From Natrinema salaciae (GTDB taxonomy: Archaea > Halobacteriota > Halobacteria > Halobacteriales > Natrialbaceae), in NCBI RefSeq assembly GCF_900110865.1, contig NZ_FOFD01000002.1, positions 430,835-494,834 of the forward strand: a stretch of 64,000 nt of DNA. Reading direction: 5' to 3'. Positions 55,632 through 64,000 of the stretch are shown in pieces; position 1 is the stretch's first letter, and every line of letters starts with the position of its first letter. A program made the position numbers and the translations under genes. The notes beneath the pieces were generated by a model. The model searched no databases and had not been told where the DNA came from. It saw only the letters and a program-made list of their open reading frames with translations.

Positions 55632-58600
55632 ATGGCTATTGACGAGGCCGACCAATCGGATGCCGGGGACTTTTCTGAGGGGGAGGCGTCCGGCCCTGCG
55701 TCGGACGACGACCGGGCTTCCGAGTCCGACCACGGATCGAACTCGGCTGTCCGCGTCGGTGAGTACACGTGGGAAGAGTTCATGGACGAGTACGGGTACA
55801 GTGACGAGATCTCCACCCTGTATCCGGACGACACCGAGCTCGCCGGTGGGGACGACCAACTCGGACTCGATACCGACGAAGGCGTCGGCTCGAGGGTTCC
55901 GAGCGGGGAGGACTGGGACGAGGTCGAGTTCGATCCAGCGTCGTATCTCGGCCACCACCCGGACGACCTCGCGGACCACGTGTTGCCCACCGCCGGCGAC
56001 AACGCCGACGTACTCTGGGACGTCTTCCTCGAGCACGTCGACCCGGAGACGACCCCGGTCGTCAAGGACACCTGGTCCTGGGAGCACTACAAGTGGGAGT
56101 ACTACTACGAGGACGACGGCAGTCGCCCGCGAGACGGGGATGGCGAGATCGTTCGCCACGACGAGGAGGAGGCCCTCGGATTCGACCCCGACACGTTAGA
56201 ACAGCGACTCGCGGCCGGCAACGATGCTGCCCTGGAGCTCGACGACATCGTCGAAGAACGGACCGTCAACGTCCAGGAGGACCTCGACGAGGACGAGTTC
56301 TTCTCGACGGCCGCCGGCAACACCACCGTCTCCAACCGGTACGACCTCGAGAAGGCCGTCCCGTTCGAGAAGAAGACGCACTTCCGCGAGGTCGAGCGCT
56401 ACTGGGTGAACAAACCCTACGCCTACGTCGTCATCTTCCACTCGGAGAAGGAAAACGAGAAGAAGTACTACATGATCGAGCCGTACCGGAACGAGATCGA
56501 GATCGAACTCCAGGAGTTCCTCTCGGGCAAGCTCCGGACGGCGATCAAATACTCCGAGGACGGCATCAAGGAGAAGGCGACCGAAGACGGTCGTCGGACC
56601 GTCATCGAGGACGAAACCCGGCGGCTGCTACAGCGGTACGACCTGTTCGAAGCGGCCTCCGGTGAGACGGCGGAAGGGATCCTCGAGACGCTCCGAGGCC
56701 TCCTCGACGACGACGAAGAAGCCGAGGTCGAAGACGTCGGTCCGAGTCAACTCGAGGGGATCGAAGTCCGGCCGGAGCCGGCGATCCTCGCGGACGATCC
56801 GGACACGTTGAGCGAGTACCAGGTCGAGAAGCTCCTGTACCTCCTCAAGCGGGACTTCATCGGCTACGAGCGTATCGACGGCATCAAACACGACATCAAC
56901 GTCGAGGACATCTCCACGAACGGCTACAACTCCCCGGTCTTCGTCTATCACTCCGAGTACGAGCAGATCATCACGAACATCTACCACGGCGAGGACGAAC
57001 TCGACGACTTCGTCGTCAAACTCGCCCAGCGTTCCGGGAAGGGGATCAGCAAGCGGCTCCCGCAGGTCGACGCGACCCTCCCCGACGGCTCCCGTGCACA
57101 GCTCACGCTCGGGCAAGAGGTCTCCGATCACGGGACCAACTACACCATCCGTCAGTTCAAGGACGTCCCGTTCACCCCGATCGACCTCATCAACTGGAAC
57201 ACCTTCAGCCTGGACGAGATGGCCTTCCTCTGGCTCGCCATCGAGAACCACAAGAGCCTGATCTTCGCCGGCGGGACCGCGTCCGGGAAGACCACCTCGC
57301 TGAACGCCGTCTCCCTGTTTATCCCCTCGAGTGCGAAGATCGTCTCCATCGAGGACACGCGCGAGGTCGAACTGCCGCAGCGAAACTGGATCGCCAGCGT
57401 CACTCGCCCCTCCTTCTCCGACGACGAGCAGGGCGACGTCGACGAGTTCGACCTCCTCGAGGCCGCACTCCGGCAGCGGCCCGACTACATCGTGATGGGC
57501 GAGATCCGCGGTGAGGAAGGCCGGACGCTGTTCCAGGTCATGTCGACCGGCCACACCACGTACACTACCTTCCACGCCGACTCCGTCGACGAGGTGCTCA
57601 AGCGGTTCACGACGGACCCGATCAACGTCTCGAAGACGATGTTCACGGCGCTGGATCTGGTCTCGATTCAGACCCAGACGCGCGTGCAGGGCCGAAAGGT
57701 CCGCCGGAACAAGTCGTTGACCGAGATCAACCACTACGAGGCCGAACACGACGAGATCAACGTTCAGGACGTCTACCAGTGGCAGGCCGAAACCGACGAG
57801 TACCTCAAGATGGGGGACTCGAACACCTTAGAGGAGATTCAGTTCGACCGCGGGTGGAGCAACGAGAAACTCGAGGAGGAGCTGTTCAAACGGGAGATCA
57901 TTCTCGCGTATCTGATCAAGAACGAACTGAACACGTACGCGCATGTCGCCGCGACGGTTCAGGCCTTCATCAACGACCCCGACACCATCCTCACGCTCAT
58001 CGCGAACGGCCAACTCGAGGAGAGCCTCGAGGACCTCCGGGAGATGGAGAGCGTCCTGATCGACGTCGACCAGGAGAAAGAAGAACTCGTTCCCCGTCCC
58101 GAGGCGACCAGCGAGACGTACAACCTCTCGATGGATATCCTCGAACGAGCGGAGGAGTCGCTGTTCGAGGAGTATCGTGGCAAGATCCCCAGCGGCCTCG
58201 CGAGCGCACTCGGTGATGTCGAAACGGAGGACGCGATCGAGGTCGACCGCGCAGACAGCGAGGAGTTCGAGTTCGGCGGTGACGTCGACGACACCGTCGA
58301 CGACGACGAGTGGGAGCTCGGCGACGAGTCGACCGAGTTCGCCGTCGAAAGCGGCGACGACGGTGACGGCGACGAACCGGCGTGGTTGAGCGAGGACACC
58401 GGCTTCGACATCGATAGCGGAACCGACGGAGCAGCGGACACTGCCGACGCCGCGGCCGGCGGTGCGTCCGCGAGCGACACGACCGCGCTGGACACCGTCG
58501 ATTCCGAATCGGACCCGAGTACGGCCCCCGAACCGACGACCGGCGGCGACGTCGGCAGTAGCGGCGAGTCGACCGCCTCGAGCGCCACGTCGCAACCGGA

Positions 58601-59594
58601 TGCGACGAGCGCGGCCGACACGTCCGCTGCAACCGAAACGTTGCCGGCCGATCCGGCATCGAAATCCGCCGACGATCGCTCGCCGTCGACGCAGTCGTCG
58701 GGCTCGAGCGACGCCGGTGCGGCCGGAGCAGCCGGGACGGCGGCGACCGACTCGACTGTGCTCCCATCGGACGACGCCGAGGACGGGGATCTGGGTGGCC
58801 TGTTCGACGACATGGGCGAAACGGTCGACGAGATCGACGACCCCGGTGGTCGGGGGACGAGTGGGACCAACGGGCCGACGGCCGACCGGCAACCGGACAC
58901 CTCAGGCTTCGATTCGATGTTCCCGGAGGACGACCTCGATTCGATCTTCGATCCGGAATCGTCCAGCGACACCGGGACGAGTAATATGAGCGAGGCACTC
59001 GAGGCCGATACCTCGGGGACCGAAGCGGCCGGCGAATCGCAGACCGCAGACGCCGCCGACCGATCGGCGTCCACGGACGGTGACCGGGAGCCGCCGACGA
59101 TCGAGATCGACGAGAGTGCTGCGGACCCGCCGGACGATTCCGACGACCCAGTGGCTGGAACGGAGCCGGACGACGACCCAGTCGCGGGAGCGGAGCCGGA
59201 CGACGACCCAGTCGCGGGAGCGGAGCCGGACGACGACCCAGTCGTGGGAGCGGAGCCGGACGACGACCCAGTCGCGGGAGCGGAGCCGGACGACGACCCA
59301 GTCGCGGGAGCGGAACCGGACGACGAGCCGGTCGCGGGAGCGGAACCGGACGACGAACCAGTCGCGGGAGCGGAGCCGGACGAGTCCGATGCTGACGACG
59401 AGTCGATATTCGGGGACGAATCCGAGTCCATCTTCAGCGACGACGACGAGACGGACGAGGGTGACGACGACGGGTCGCTGTTCGACGATCGCGACTCGAG
59501 CGACGACGAGTCGATCTTCAAACGTGACGACGGTGACGAGGAGGCGGAGAGCAATACGAGCATCTTCGATACCGACGAGGACGACGACTCATGA
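55632..59594 (+). CDS. Type IV pilus-like secretion ATPase (PilB/GspE/VirB11 family) with acidic repeat tail
   Basis: 1320 residues from the ATG at 55632 (GTG 55611 is possible). Residues 1-~350 are an acidic N-terminal domain with WSWEHYKWEYYY; the ATPase core spans ~400-850 with Walker A AGGTASGKTTSLN (~546), Asp box IEDTREVELPQR and Walker B DYIVMGEIRGEEGRTLF (~616). The last ~470 residues are disordered, acidic and Ser/Asp-rich and include eight 10-residue repeats of DPVAGAEPDD type. It powers assembly of pilin-like subunits. The next gene overlaps its stop (ATGA) and encodes the membrane platform. Confidence 0.92.
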   Translation: MAIDEADQSDAGDFSEGEASGPASDDDRASESDHGSNSAVRVGEYTWEEFMDEYGYSDEISTLYPDDTELAGGDDQLGLDTDEGVGSRVPSGEDWDEVEFDPASYLGHHPDDLADHVLPTAGDNADVLWDVFLEHVDPETTPVVKDTWSWEHYKWEYYYEDDGSRPRDGDGEIVRHDEEEALGFDPDTLEQRLAAGNDAALELDDIVEERTVNVQEDLDEDEFFSTAAGNTTVSNRYDLEKAVPFEKKTHFREVERYWVNKPYAYVVIFHSEKENEKKYYMIEPYRNEIEIELQEFLSGKLRTAIKYSEDGIKEKATEDGRRTVIEDETRRLLQRYDLFEAASGETAEGILETLRGLLDDDEEAEVEDVGPSQLEGIEVRPEPAILADDPDTLSEYQVEKLLYLLKRDFIGYERIDGIKHDINVEDISTNGYNSPVFVYHSEYEQIITNIYHGEDELDDFVVKLAQRSGKGISKRLPQVDATLPDGSRAQLTLGQEVSDHGTNYTIRQFKDVPFTPIDLINWNTFSLDEMAFLWLAIENHKSLIFAGGTASGKTTSLNAVSLFIPSSAKIVSIEDTREVELPQRNWIASVTRPSFSDDEQGDVDEFDLLEAALRQRPDYIVMGEIRGEEGRTLFQVMSTGHTTYTTFHADSVDEVLKRFTTDPINVSKTMFTALDLVSIQTQTRVQGRKVRRNKSLTEINHYEAEHDEINVQDVYQWQAETDEYLKMGDSNTLEEIQFDRGWSNEKLEEELFKREIILAYLIKNELNTYAHVAATVQAFINDPDTILTLIANGQLEESLEDLREMESVLIDVDQEKEELVPRPEATSETYNLSMDILERAEESLFEEYRGKIPSGLASALGDVETEDAIEVDRADSEEFEFGGDVDDTVDDDEWELGDESTEFAVESGDDGDGDEPAWLSEDTGFDIDSGTDGAADTADAAAGGASASDTTALDTVDSESDPSTAPEPTTGGDVGSSGESTASSATSQPDATSAADTSAATETLPADPASKSADDRSPSTQSSGSSDAGAAGAAGTAATDSTVLPSDDAEDGDLGGLFDDMGETVDEIDDPGGRGTSGTNGPTADRQPDTSGFDSMFPEDDLDSIFDPESSSDTGTSNMSEALEADTSGTEAAGESQTADAADRSASTDGDREPPTIEIDESAADPPDDSDDPVAGTEPDDDPVAGAEPDDDPVAGAEPDDDPVVGAEPDDDPVAGAEPDDDPVAGAEPDDEPVAGAEPDDEPVAGAEPDESDADDESIFGDESESIFSDDDETDEGDDDGSLFDDRDSSDDESIFKRDDGDEEAESNTSIFDTDEDDDS
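59145..59384 (+). repeat. 30-bp tandem repeat (8 copies) inside the ATPase gene
   Basis: Eight in-frame copies of a 30-bp unit, each encoding DPVAGAEPDD with minor changes (the first has GTEP, the fourth VVG, the last two EPVAG). Copies are near-identical at DNA level, suggesting recent slippage expansion or contraction. Confidence 0.85.
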
Positions 59595-61651
59595 GTCTCC
59601 AAACGGACAGTACCGGCGGGTCGGGCATGTCGGCCAGCTCCGACGCGCTCGGCGATCGGTTCTATCCGCTGTACGATCGGCTGTTCGGCGACGACAGCGA
59701 GTTCGTCGCCGACGTCGAGACGAAACTCGCCCAGGCGCGGATGACCGACACGGTCGAACTCTACCTCTCGCGGGCGCTGGGTATCGGCTGTATCAGCGGC
59801 CTGAGCCTCTGGCTGGTCGGGATGATGCTTGGCTACGGGCTCTTCGCGATCGGTCTCCTCGCGAACGAGCCCCTGATCGGGATCCCCGTCGGCTACGGAC
59901 TGCTCCTCGATATCATCGAGCTGATTCGCATTCCGGTGGTTATCCTCTTCAGCGGCATCCTGTTCGGGTCGATCGGGTTCGCGATCGGCTTCGGCTCGAT
60001 GGTCGCGATCCCCTACTCGCGCGCCTCGGCCCGCAAGCGCGAGATCAACATGCTGCTAACCGACTCGGTCTCGTTCATGTACGCCCTGTCGGTCGGGGGC
60101 CTGAACCAGCTCGAGATCATCGAGGCGATGGCGCAGGCCGACGACACCTACGGCGAGGTCGCAAACGAGTTCCAGAGCATCGTCAAGGAGACCGAGTACT
60201 TCGATATCGACTACAGGACGGCGATTCGAAAGCAGGCCCTCGAGACGCCCAGCGACGATCTTTCGCAGTTCCTGACCGACATGCTCTCGATCGTCAACAG
60301 CGGCGGCGACATGGAGAGCTTCCTCGAGGACAAGAAGGAGAAACACATGCGAACCGCGAAACAGGAACAGGAGCTCACCCTCGAGACGCTGGAACTCTTC
60401 GGGGAGATGTACATGACGCTGTCGCTGTTCCCGCTGTTGCTGATCATCATCATGGTCGTCATGAAGATGATCCCGGACGCGACCGTGACGAACAACATGC
60501 TCTACATGACCGTCTACGGGCTCATTCCGATGATCGGCGCCGGGTTCATCGTCCTCGTCTCGACGGTCAAGCACGACGAACCCGGCGACGGCTACCTCTC
60601 GATGCGCGATAACAACCAGCGGACCGAGACCGGCCAGGAGGACGGCCTGTTGAGTCTCGGACTCGTCGAGCAGTTCACGGGCGGTCACAGCGTCTTCGAC
60701 CGGATCAAGAACCGCGAGGGGACCTACGAGACGATGGAAGTCCTGCGGAAGCCACACATCTTCTTCCGGGACAATCCGTTGATCACCCTCGCGCTGACCG
60801 TCCCCATCTCGCTGGTCATCGTCGTCACGGCCATGGTCAACGGGTCGGCACCGACCTCGTGGGACGGCCTCCTCGACAAGCCGATCTGGGGGACGTTCCT
60901 CTATATCTACCTGCCGCTGTACATCACCTCGGTCCCGCTGGCGATCTTCCGCGAGTGGAACGTCCGCCACCGAAACAGCGTCGTCAACAAGCTCTCGGAG
61001 GACCTCCGCAAGCTCTCGAGTTCGAACGATACCGGGCTGACGCTGCTCGAGTCGCTCAAGGCAGTCTCGGACACGACGAACGGTAAGCTCGCCCGCGAGT
61101 TCGAGATGATGCATACGAAGGTCAACTACGGGATGAGCCTGAAGGAGGCGCTCATCGAGTTCAATAACAAGTATCACATCCCGCGGCTTGCCCGGACGAC
61201 CCGCCTGATAACCGAAGCACAGGAGGCTTCGAATCAGATTTCGGACGTGCTCCGGACGGCCGCACGCGCGAGCGAAAACCACGACGACATCGAACGTGAG
61301 CGGAAGTCCAGAACCCGGATGCAGATCGTGATCATCATCATGACGTTCATGACGGTGCTGGCCGTGATCGCGATCCTCAAGACGCAGTTCATCGATACGA
61401 TGGCCGGCCTCAACGCCGGCGGTGGTGAGACCAGCGGCGGGGCCGCCGGCGGTCCGGCGAGCGGGGCGAACCTCAGCGAGAACATCGACGTCGACATGCT
61501 GTCGGTGTTGTTCTTCCACGCGGTGACGCTGCAGGCGATCATCTCCGGATTCATCTGCGGCTACATCCGCGACGCAGACCTGCTGAGTGGGCTGAAATAC
61601 GCGGTCGGCCTCGCGTCGATCGCACTCATCGGCTGGGTACTGGTGGCCTGA
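59591..61651 (+). CDS. Pilus platform protein (TadC/PilC-like, two T2SSF domains)
   Basis: 686 residues. Two copies of the type II secretion F domain: DSVSFMYALSVGGLNQLEII with DIDYRTAIRKQALETPSDDL, and later LSEDLRKLSSSNDTGLTLLE with KVNYGMSLKEALIEFNNKYH. About eight or nine membrane helices. It is the inner-membrane anchor that the ATPase works on. Coupled to the ATPase gene by a 4-nt ATGA overlap. The duplication of the F domain in one chain is seen in archaeal TadC/FlaJ-like proteins. Confidence 0.93.
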   Translation: MSLQTDSTGGSGMSASSDALGDRFYPLYDRLFGDDSEFVADVETKLAQARMTDTVELYLSRALGIGCISGLSLWLVGMMLGYGLFAIGLLANEPLIGIPVGYGLLLDIIELIRIPVVILFSGILFGSIGFAIGFGSMVAIPYSRASARKREINMLLTDSVSFMYALSVGGLNQLEIIEAMAQADDTYGEVANEFQSIVKETEYFDIDYRTAIRKQALETPSDDLSQFLTDMLSIVNSGGDMESFLEDKKEKHMRTAKQEQELTLETLELFGEMYMTLSLFPLLLIIIMVVMKMIPDATVTNNMLYMTVYGLIPMIGAGFIVLVSTVKHDEPGDGYLSMRDNNQRTETGQEDGLLSLGLVEQFTGGHSVFDRIKNREGTYETMEVLRKPHIFFRDNPLITLALTVPISLVIVVTAMVNGSAPTSWDGLLDKPIWGTFLYIYLPLYITSVPLAIFREWNVRHRNSVVNKLSEDLRKLSSSNDTGLTLLESLKAVSDTTNGKLAREFEMMHTKVNYGMSLKEALIEFNNKYHIPRLARTTRLITEAQEASNQISDVLRTAARASENHDDIERERKSRTRMQIVIIIMTFMTVLAVIAILKTQFIDTMAGLNAGGGETSGGAAGGPASGANLSENIDVDMLSVLFFHAVTLQAIISGFICGYIRDADLLSGLKYAVGLASIALIGWVLVA

Positions 61652-61652
61652 T

Positions 61653-62198
61653 ATGAGTCGGAAACGAACTCGCGACCGGCAACGGGGACGACCGCGAGCC
61701 CAGCGACCCCGAACGATTTCGGTGTCGCTCCGCGAGCGGGGACAGACCACACAGGACTTCGCCGTCGGTATCAGTATTTTCCTGCTCGCGATCACCTTCG
61801 TCTTCGCGTTTCTCCCCTCGGTCGTGACGCCGTTCCATTCGTCCGTCGGCGGAGCGGAGACGGCACAGGCGGATCGGGTCGCGGACTTGATCGTGCACAA
61901 TACGTCGACGGGGACGGGGAACGAGATCGACTTCACCGGCAGCGACTACGCGGGCGAGGAAGATCTCTCGAAGCACCTGGGGCTTCGGGCGAGCAGCGAC
62001 GACGACACGGTCTTCGATCACGTGAACGTGAGCGTCGAATACCTCGGTAACGGTACCGTGATCGGCGCCACCGACGACTGGACCGCCGGGGACAGATACG
62101 ACGACCAGTCCGCAGCCAGTTCGGCACGAATCGTGACGGTCGAAAACGGAGGCGGCAACTGCGATCCCGCCTGCCGACTCGTCGTGAGGGTGTGGTGA
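61653..62198 (+). CDS. Pilin-like protein with class III-type signal
   Basis: 181 residues. After a basic N-terminus the segment ERGQTTQDFAVGISIFLLAI resembles an archaeal type IV prepilin: G-Q cleavage position, acidic residue five after it, then a hydrophobic alpha helix. The remainder is a Thr/Asp/Gly-rich secreted domain with a C-terminal CDPACRL cysteine pair. It starts one base after the platform gene stop, so is in the operon. Probably a minor pilin or pseudopilin. Confidence 0.75.
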   Translation: MSRKRTRDRQRGRPRAQRPRTISVSLRERGQTTQDFAVGISIFLLAITFVFAFLPSVVTPFHSSVGGAETAQADRVADLIVHNTSTGTGNEIDFTGSDYAGEEDLSKHLGLRASSDDDTVFDHVNVSVEYLGNGTVIGATDDWTAGDRYDDQSAASSARIVTVENGGGNCDPACRLVVRVW

Positions 62199-62202
62199 GA
62201 CC

Positions 62203-62832
62203 ATGTCCGGACCAGATACCACACGAACGATCGGAACCGACCGCGGACAGGCGTACACGCTCGAGGGATTCATCGGTGCGATGGTCGTCCTATTGGCCGT
62301 CCTCTTTGCGCTCCAGTCGTCAGTGATCGTGCCGACGACGGGCGGGCTGGCCGACCGGTCGGTTCAGGCCCAGATCCAGCAGGAGGCACAGGACGCACTG
62401 ATCGTCAGCAATCACGACGGAAACCTCTCCGAAACGGTCCGAAACTGGGACGGGGACGGTGGGTTCGAGGGTGCCGCACAACCGCCAGCGCCCGACGAAG
62501 ACGCCGAGACGTACTCCACGGACCAGTTCGCGAACGAGTCCGAACTCGGCCTCGTTCTGAAAGAACGGTTCGGCGAAAACGGGTGGAACTACAACGTCGA
62601 ACTCCACCCGGAGACAGGCAAGCGAACGACGCTCGTGTATCAGGGCAGCCCTCCATCCAGTGCGCTGTCGGCGAGTTACACGATCGCGCTCTACGCCAAT
62701 CAGACCGTGACATCGGAGTGGTCGGACGCGGAACTCCACGAGGTCGACCCCAACCAGCGCACGATCAAGTACGCGAACAGCGGCGATACGCTGCTCTACA
62801 ACGTCGTCGAAGTTAGGGTGATCCTATGGTGA
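62203..62832 (+). CDS. Pilin-like protein
   Basis: 209 residues starting at the ATG at 62203, with TDRGQAYTLEGFIGAMVVLL: Arg-Gly-Gln before a long hydrophobic helix with a Glu near its start, another prepilin-like signal. The rest is a secreted beta-rich domain. It lies just downstream of the previous gene (4-nt gap) and its last bases overlap the next gene by 7 nt. Confidence 0.75.
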   Translation: MSGPDTTRTIGTDRGQAYTLEGFIGAMVVLLAVLFALQSSVIVPTTGGLADRSVQAQIQQEAQDALIVSNHDGNLSETVRNWDGDGGFEGAAQPPAPDEDAETYSTDQFANESELGLVLKERFGENGWNYNVELHPETGKRTTLVYQGSPPSSALSASYTIALYANQTVTSEWSDAELHEVDPNQRTIKYANSGDTLLYNVVEVRVILW

Positions 62833-63284
62833 GCAACGATCGGAATCGCGGGCAGGTGATCCTCATCGGTGCGATCACCCTCGCGTTCATCCTGCTGGGT
62901 ATCGTCGTCGTCTTCAACGGCGTTCTCTACACGGAGACGCTCTCCTCTGGCGGGACGAGCCAGGGCGCGAGCAACGCCGACGTGGTGGAGTACGAGGTCA
63001 ACCAGAGCGTCGGCTGCCTGCTCGAGTGGGTCGAGGACGGATCGACTGCGGAGGACGGCTCCTTGGAAACGCTGGCGGAAGAGAACATCTCGGCGCTCAA
63101 TACGGCCTACCGAGAGACGACGGTTCAGTCGACGCCCGTCGCCGTGACTATCAGCGATGTCGATGCAGCCGCCGACGGCGGCAATTTGGAGAACGCTACC
63201 GTGACCATCGAATACGACTCGAATTCGCTCAATTACAGCCAAGAGCGGACGATCGAGGCGCACTGCGCCGGTGATGGGCCGTGA
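62826..63284 (+). CDS. Pilin-like protein
   Basis: 152 residues with NRNRGQVILIGAITLAFILL near the N-terminus, a G-Q prepilin-like junction and hydrophobic helix, but no acidic residue at +5. Followed by an acidic secreted domain (many Asn, Thr, Glu). Its start lies inside the previous gene (7-nt overlap) and its stop overlaps the next start (GTGA). Part of the pilus-like operon. Confidence 0.72.
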   Translation: MVSNDRNRGQVILIGAITLAFILLGIVVVFNGVLYTETLSSGGTSQGASNADVVEYEVNQSVGCLLEWVEDGSTAEDGSLETLAEENISALNTAYRETTVQSTPVAVTISDVDAAADGGNLENATVTIEYDSNSLNYSQERTIEAHCAGDGP

Positions 63285-63760
63285 TCGAGCGTGGCTCCGA
63301 CCGAGATCGAGCGATCTCGATCACGGTCACACACGTCCTGACCATCGGTATCACGACGATCCTCATCGCCGTACTGGTGACGAGCGCCGGGACGATGCTC
63401 GAGACGGAGACGAACCGCAGCGGCGACGCGGCGCTCGAGACGGTCGGCGAGCGGATCGCCGACGAGGTCGGAAACGTCGACCAGATCGCTGGAGAAAACG
63501 ACGACGACGTGATGATGACGACCGACCATCCGCGGACCCTCGTGAACTCGCAGTACACCGTCGAACTACGGAAACAGTGTGACGCGCCGTTGCTCGACGG
63601 AACGACCGACTGCGTCAGACTGACGGCACGCGATACCGACGCCGTCGCCCACGTTCCGGTCAAGACCGACGCCGACATTCGGAGCAGTTCGGCGTCCGGC
63701 GGTCCCATCGAGATCGTCTACGAGAACGGCGAGATCTGGATCAGGGAGGGTGTCCAATGA
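63281..63760 (+). CDS. Pilin-like protein
   Basis: 159 residues from GTG at 63281, overlapping the previous stop. SDRDRAISITVTHVLTIGIT begins the hydrophobic helix; DRAIS before the helix resembles haloarchaeal pilin-like signals. The C-terminal domain is acidic with two Cys about 80 residues after the helix. The next gene overlaps by 4 nt (ATGA). Confidence 0.72.
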   Translation: MIERGSDRDRAISITVTHVLTIGITTILIAVLVTSAGTMLETETNRSGDAALETVGERIADEVGNVDQIAGENDDDVMMTTDHPRTLVNSQYTVELRKQCDAPLLDGTTDCVRLTARDTDAVAHVPVKTDADIRSSSASGGPIEIVYENGEIWIREGVQ

Positions 63761-64000
63761 GACGGACGCGACCCCGGCCAGGACCGGCGACCCAGGGACG
63801 ACGGCGTGATCGCGCGGTCTCCGACGTGCTCGCGTTCATCCTCGTATTCGCGATCATCCTGAGTTCCGTCGCCATCCTGTCGACGTTTGGCCTGCAAGCG
63901 ATGACTGACTATCAGGAGAACGAACAGTTACGGAACGCCGAACGGGCGATGGAGGCGCTTACCGTGAACTTCAACGACGTCGTGCGATCCGACGGTATCG
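63757..64000 (+). CDS. Pilin-like protein, N-terminal part (cut by window edge)
   Basis: About 81 residues visible: an arginine-rich start then RDRAVSDVLAFILVFAIILS, a prepilin-like DRAVS junction with Asp and a hydrophobic helix. It continues past the end of the window. Coupled to the preceding gene by ATGA. Confidence 0.72.
   Translation, partial: MRRTRPRPGPATQGRRRDRAVSDVLAFILVFAIILSSVAILSTFGLQAMTDYQENEQLRNAERAMEALTVNFNDVVRSDGI

Noticed and set aside
59145-59384. Tandem repeats considered as a CRISPR array
   Set aside because: No spacers, units are contiguous 30-bp coding repeats in frame with the ATPase.
57959-59602. 547-residue Ser-rich minus-strand frame under the ATPase tail
   Set aside because: Antisense of the Asp/Glu-rich repeats; the serine richness is a mirror of GAC/GAG codons.

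Overview
This window is chromosomal DNA of a halophilic archaeon (class Halobacteria). The proteins are strongly acidic, most of the sequence is GC-rich with G/C third codon positions, and many genes have a TATA element about 25 nt before the start codon with almost no leader. Typical haloarchaeal families are present: a HalX response regulator, a bacterioopsin-activator-type HTH regulator, multi-PAS histidine kinases, a fused 3-hydroxyacyl-CoA dehydrogenase/crotonase, and sdhCDBA. The genus cannot be fixed from the sequence; a Natrialbales-type genome would fit. I saw no rRNA, CRISPR array or complete insertion sequence.

Layout. 1-1.8 kb: end of an acyl-CoA ligase gene coupled to a PaaG-like crotonase. 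2-4.8 kb: a run-on small membrane protein, a membrane-anchored alpha/beta hydrolase and a dCTP deaminase/dUTPase-like protein. 4.9-6.6 kb: an A+T-rich island with a Tat-exported halocin C8-like precursor and a convergent four-helix membrane protein. 6.8-8.6 kb: a two-gene ABC exporter. 8.7-17.6 kb: methyltransferase, membrane proteins, a five-PAS kinase, an MscS-like channel protein, a creatininase-family enzyme, NikR and a cupin. 17.7-25.6 kb: a membrane hydrolase-like protein that appears to start at ATT, two acyl-CoA dehydrogenases, a convergent kinase/HalX pair and the fused beta-oxidation enzyme. 25.8-29.9 kb: CPBP protease and a metal-efflux module (HTH regulator plus P1B ATPase with a 20-bp palindrome at its promoter). 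30-38.5 kb: an SdhA-like flavoprotein, an AlkA-like glycosylase, a protein with an acidic five-residue repeat, KatG, and a RimK-RimB-like fusion. 38.6-42.5 kb: flippase, GNAT enzyme with zinc ribbon, M14 deacylase. 42.6-46.2 kb: succinate dehydrogenase. 46.2-52.5 kb: small proteins, an MCP-FIST fusion, HD hydrolase, peroxiredoxin, TatA. 52.5-55.3 kb: tRNA-Arg with a 25-bp copy of its 3' end, acyl-CoA dehydrogenase, SDR and a probable frameshifted small gene. 55.6-64 kb: a type IV pilus-like assembly operon.

Main physiological themes are fatty acyl-CoA degradation (ligase, three dehydrogenases, two crotonases, fused dehydrogenase, SDR) feeding electrons to respiration (SDH), oxidative and metal stress (KatG, peroxiredoxin, P1B ATPase, NikR), signal transduction, and cell-surface export (Tat, pilus-like system, flippase). 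The most promising candidates for little-described biology are the halocin-like island, the five-residue-repeat protein, and the pilus operon whose ATPase has a roughly 470-residue acidic repeat tail.
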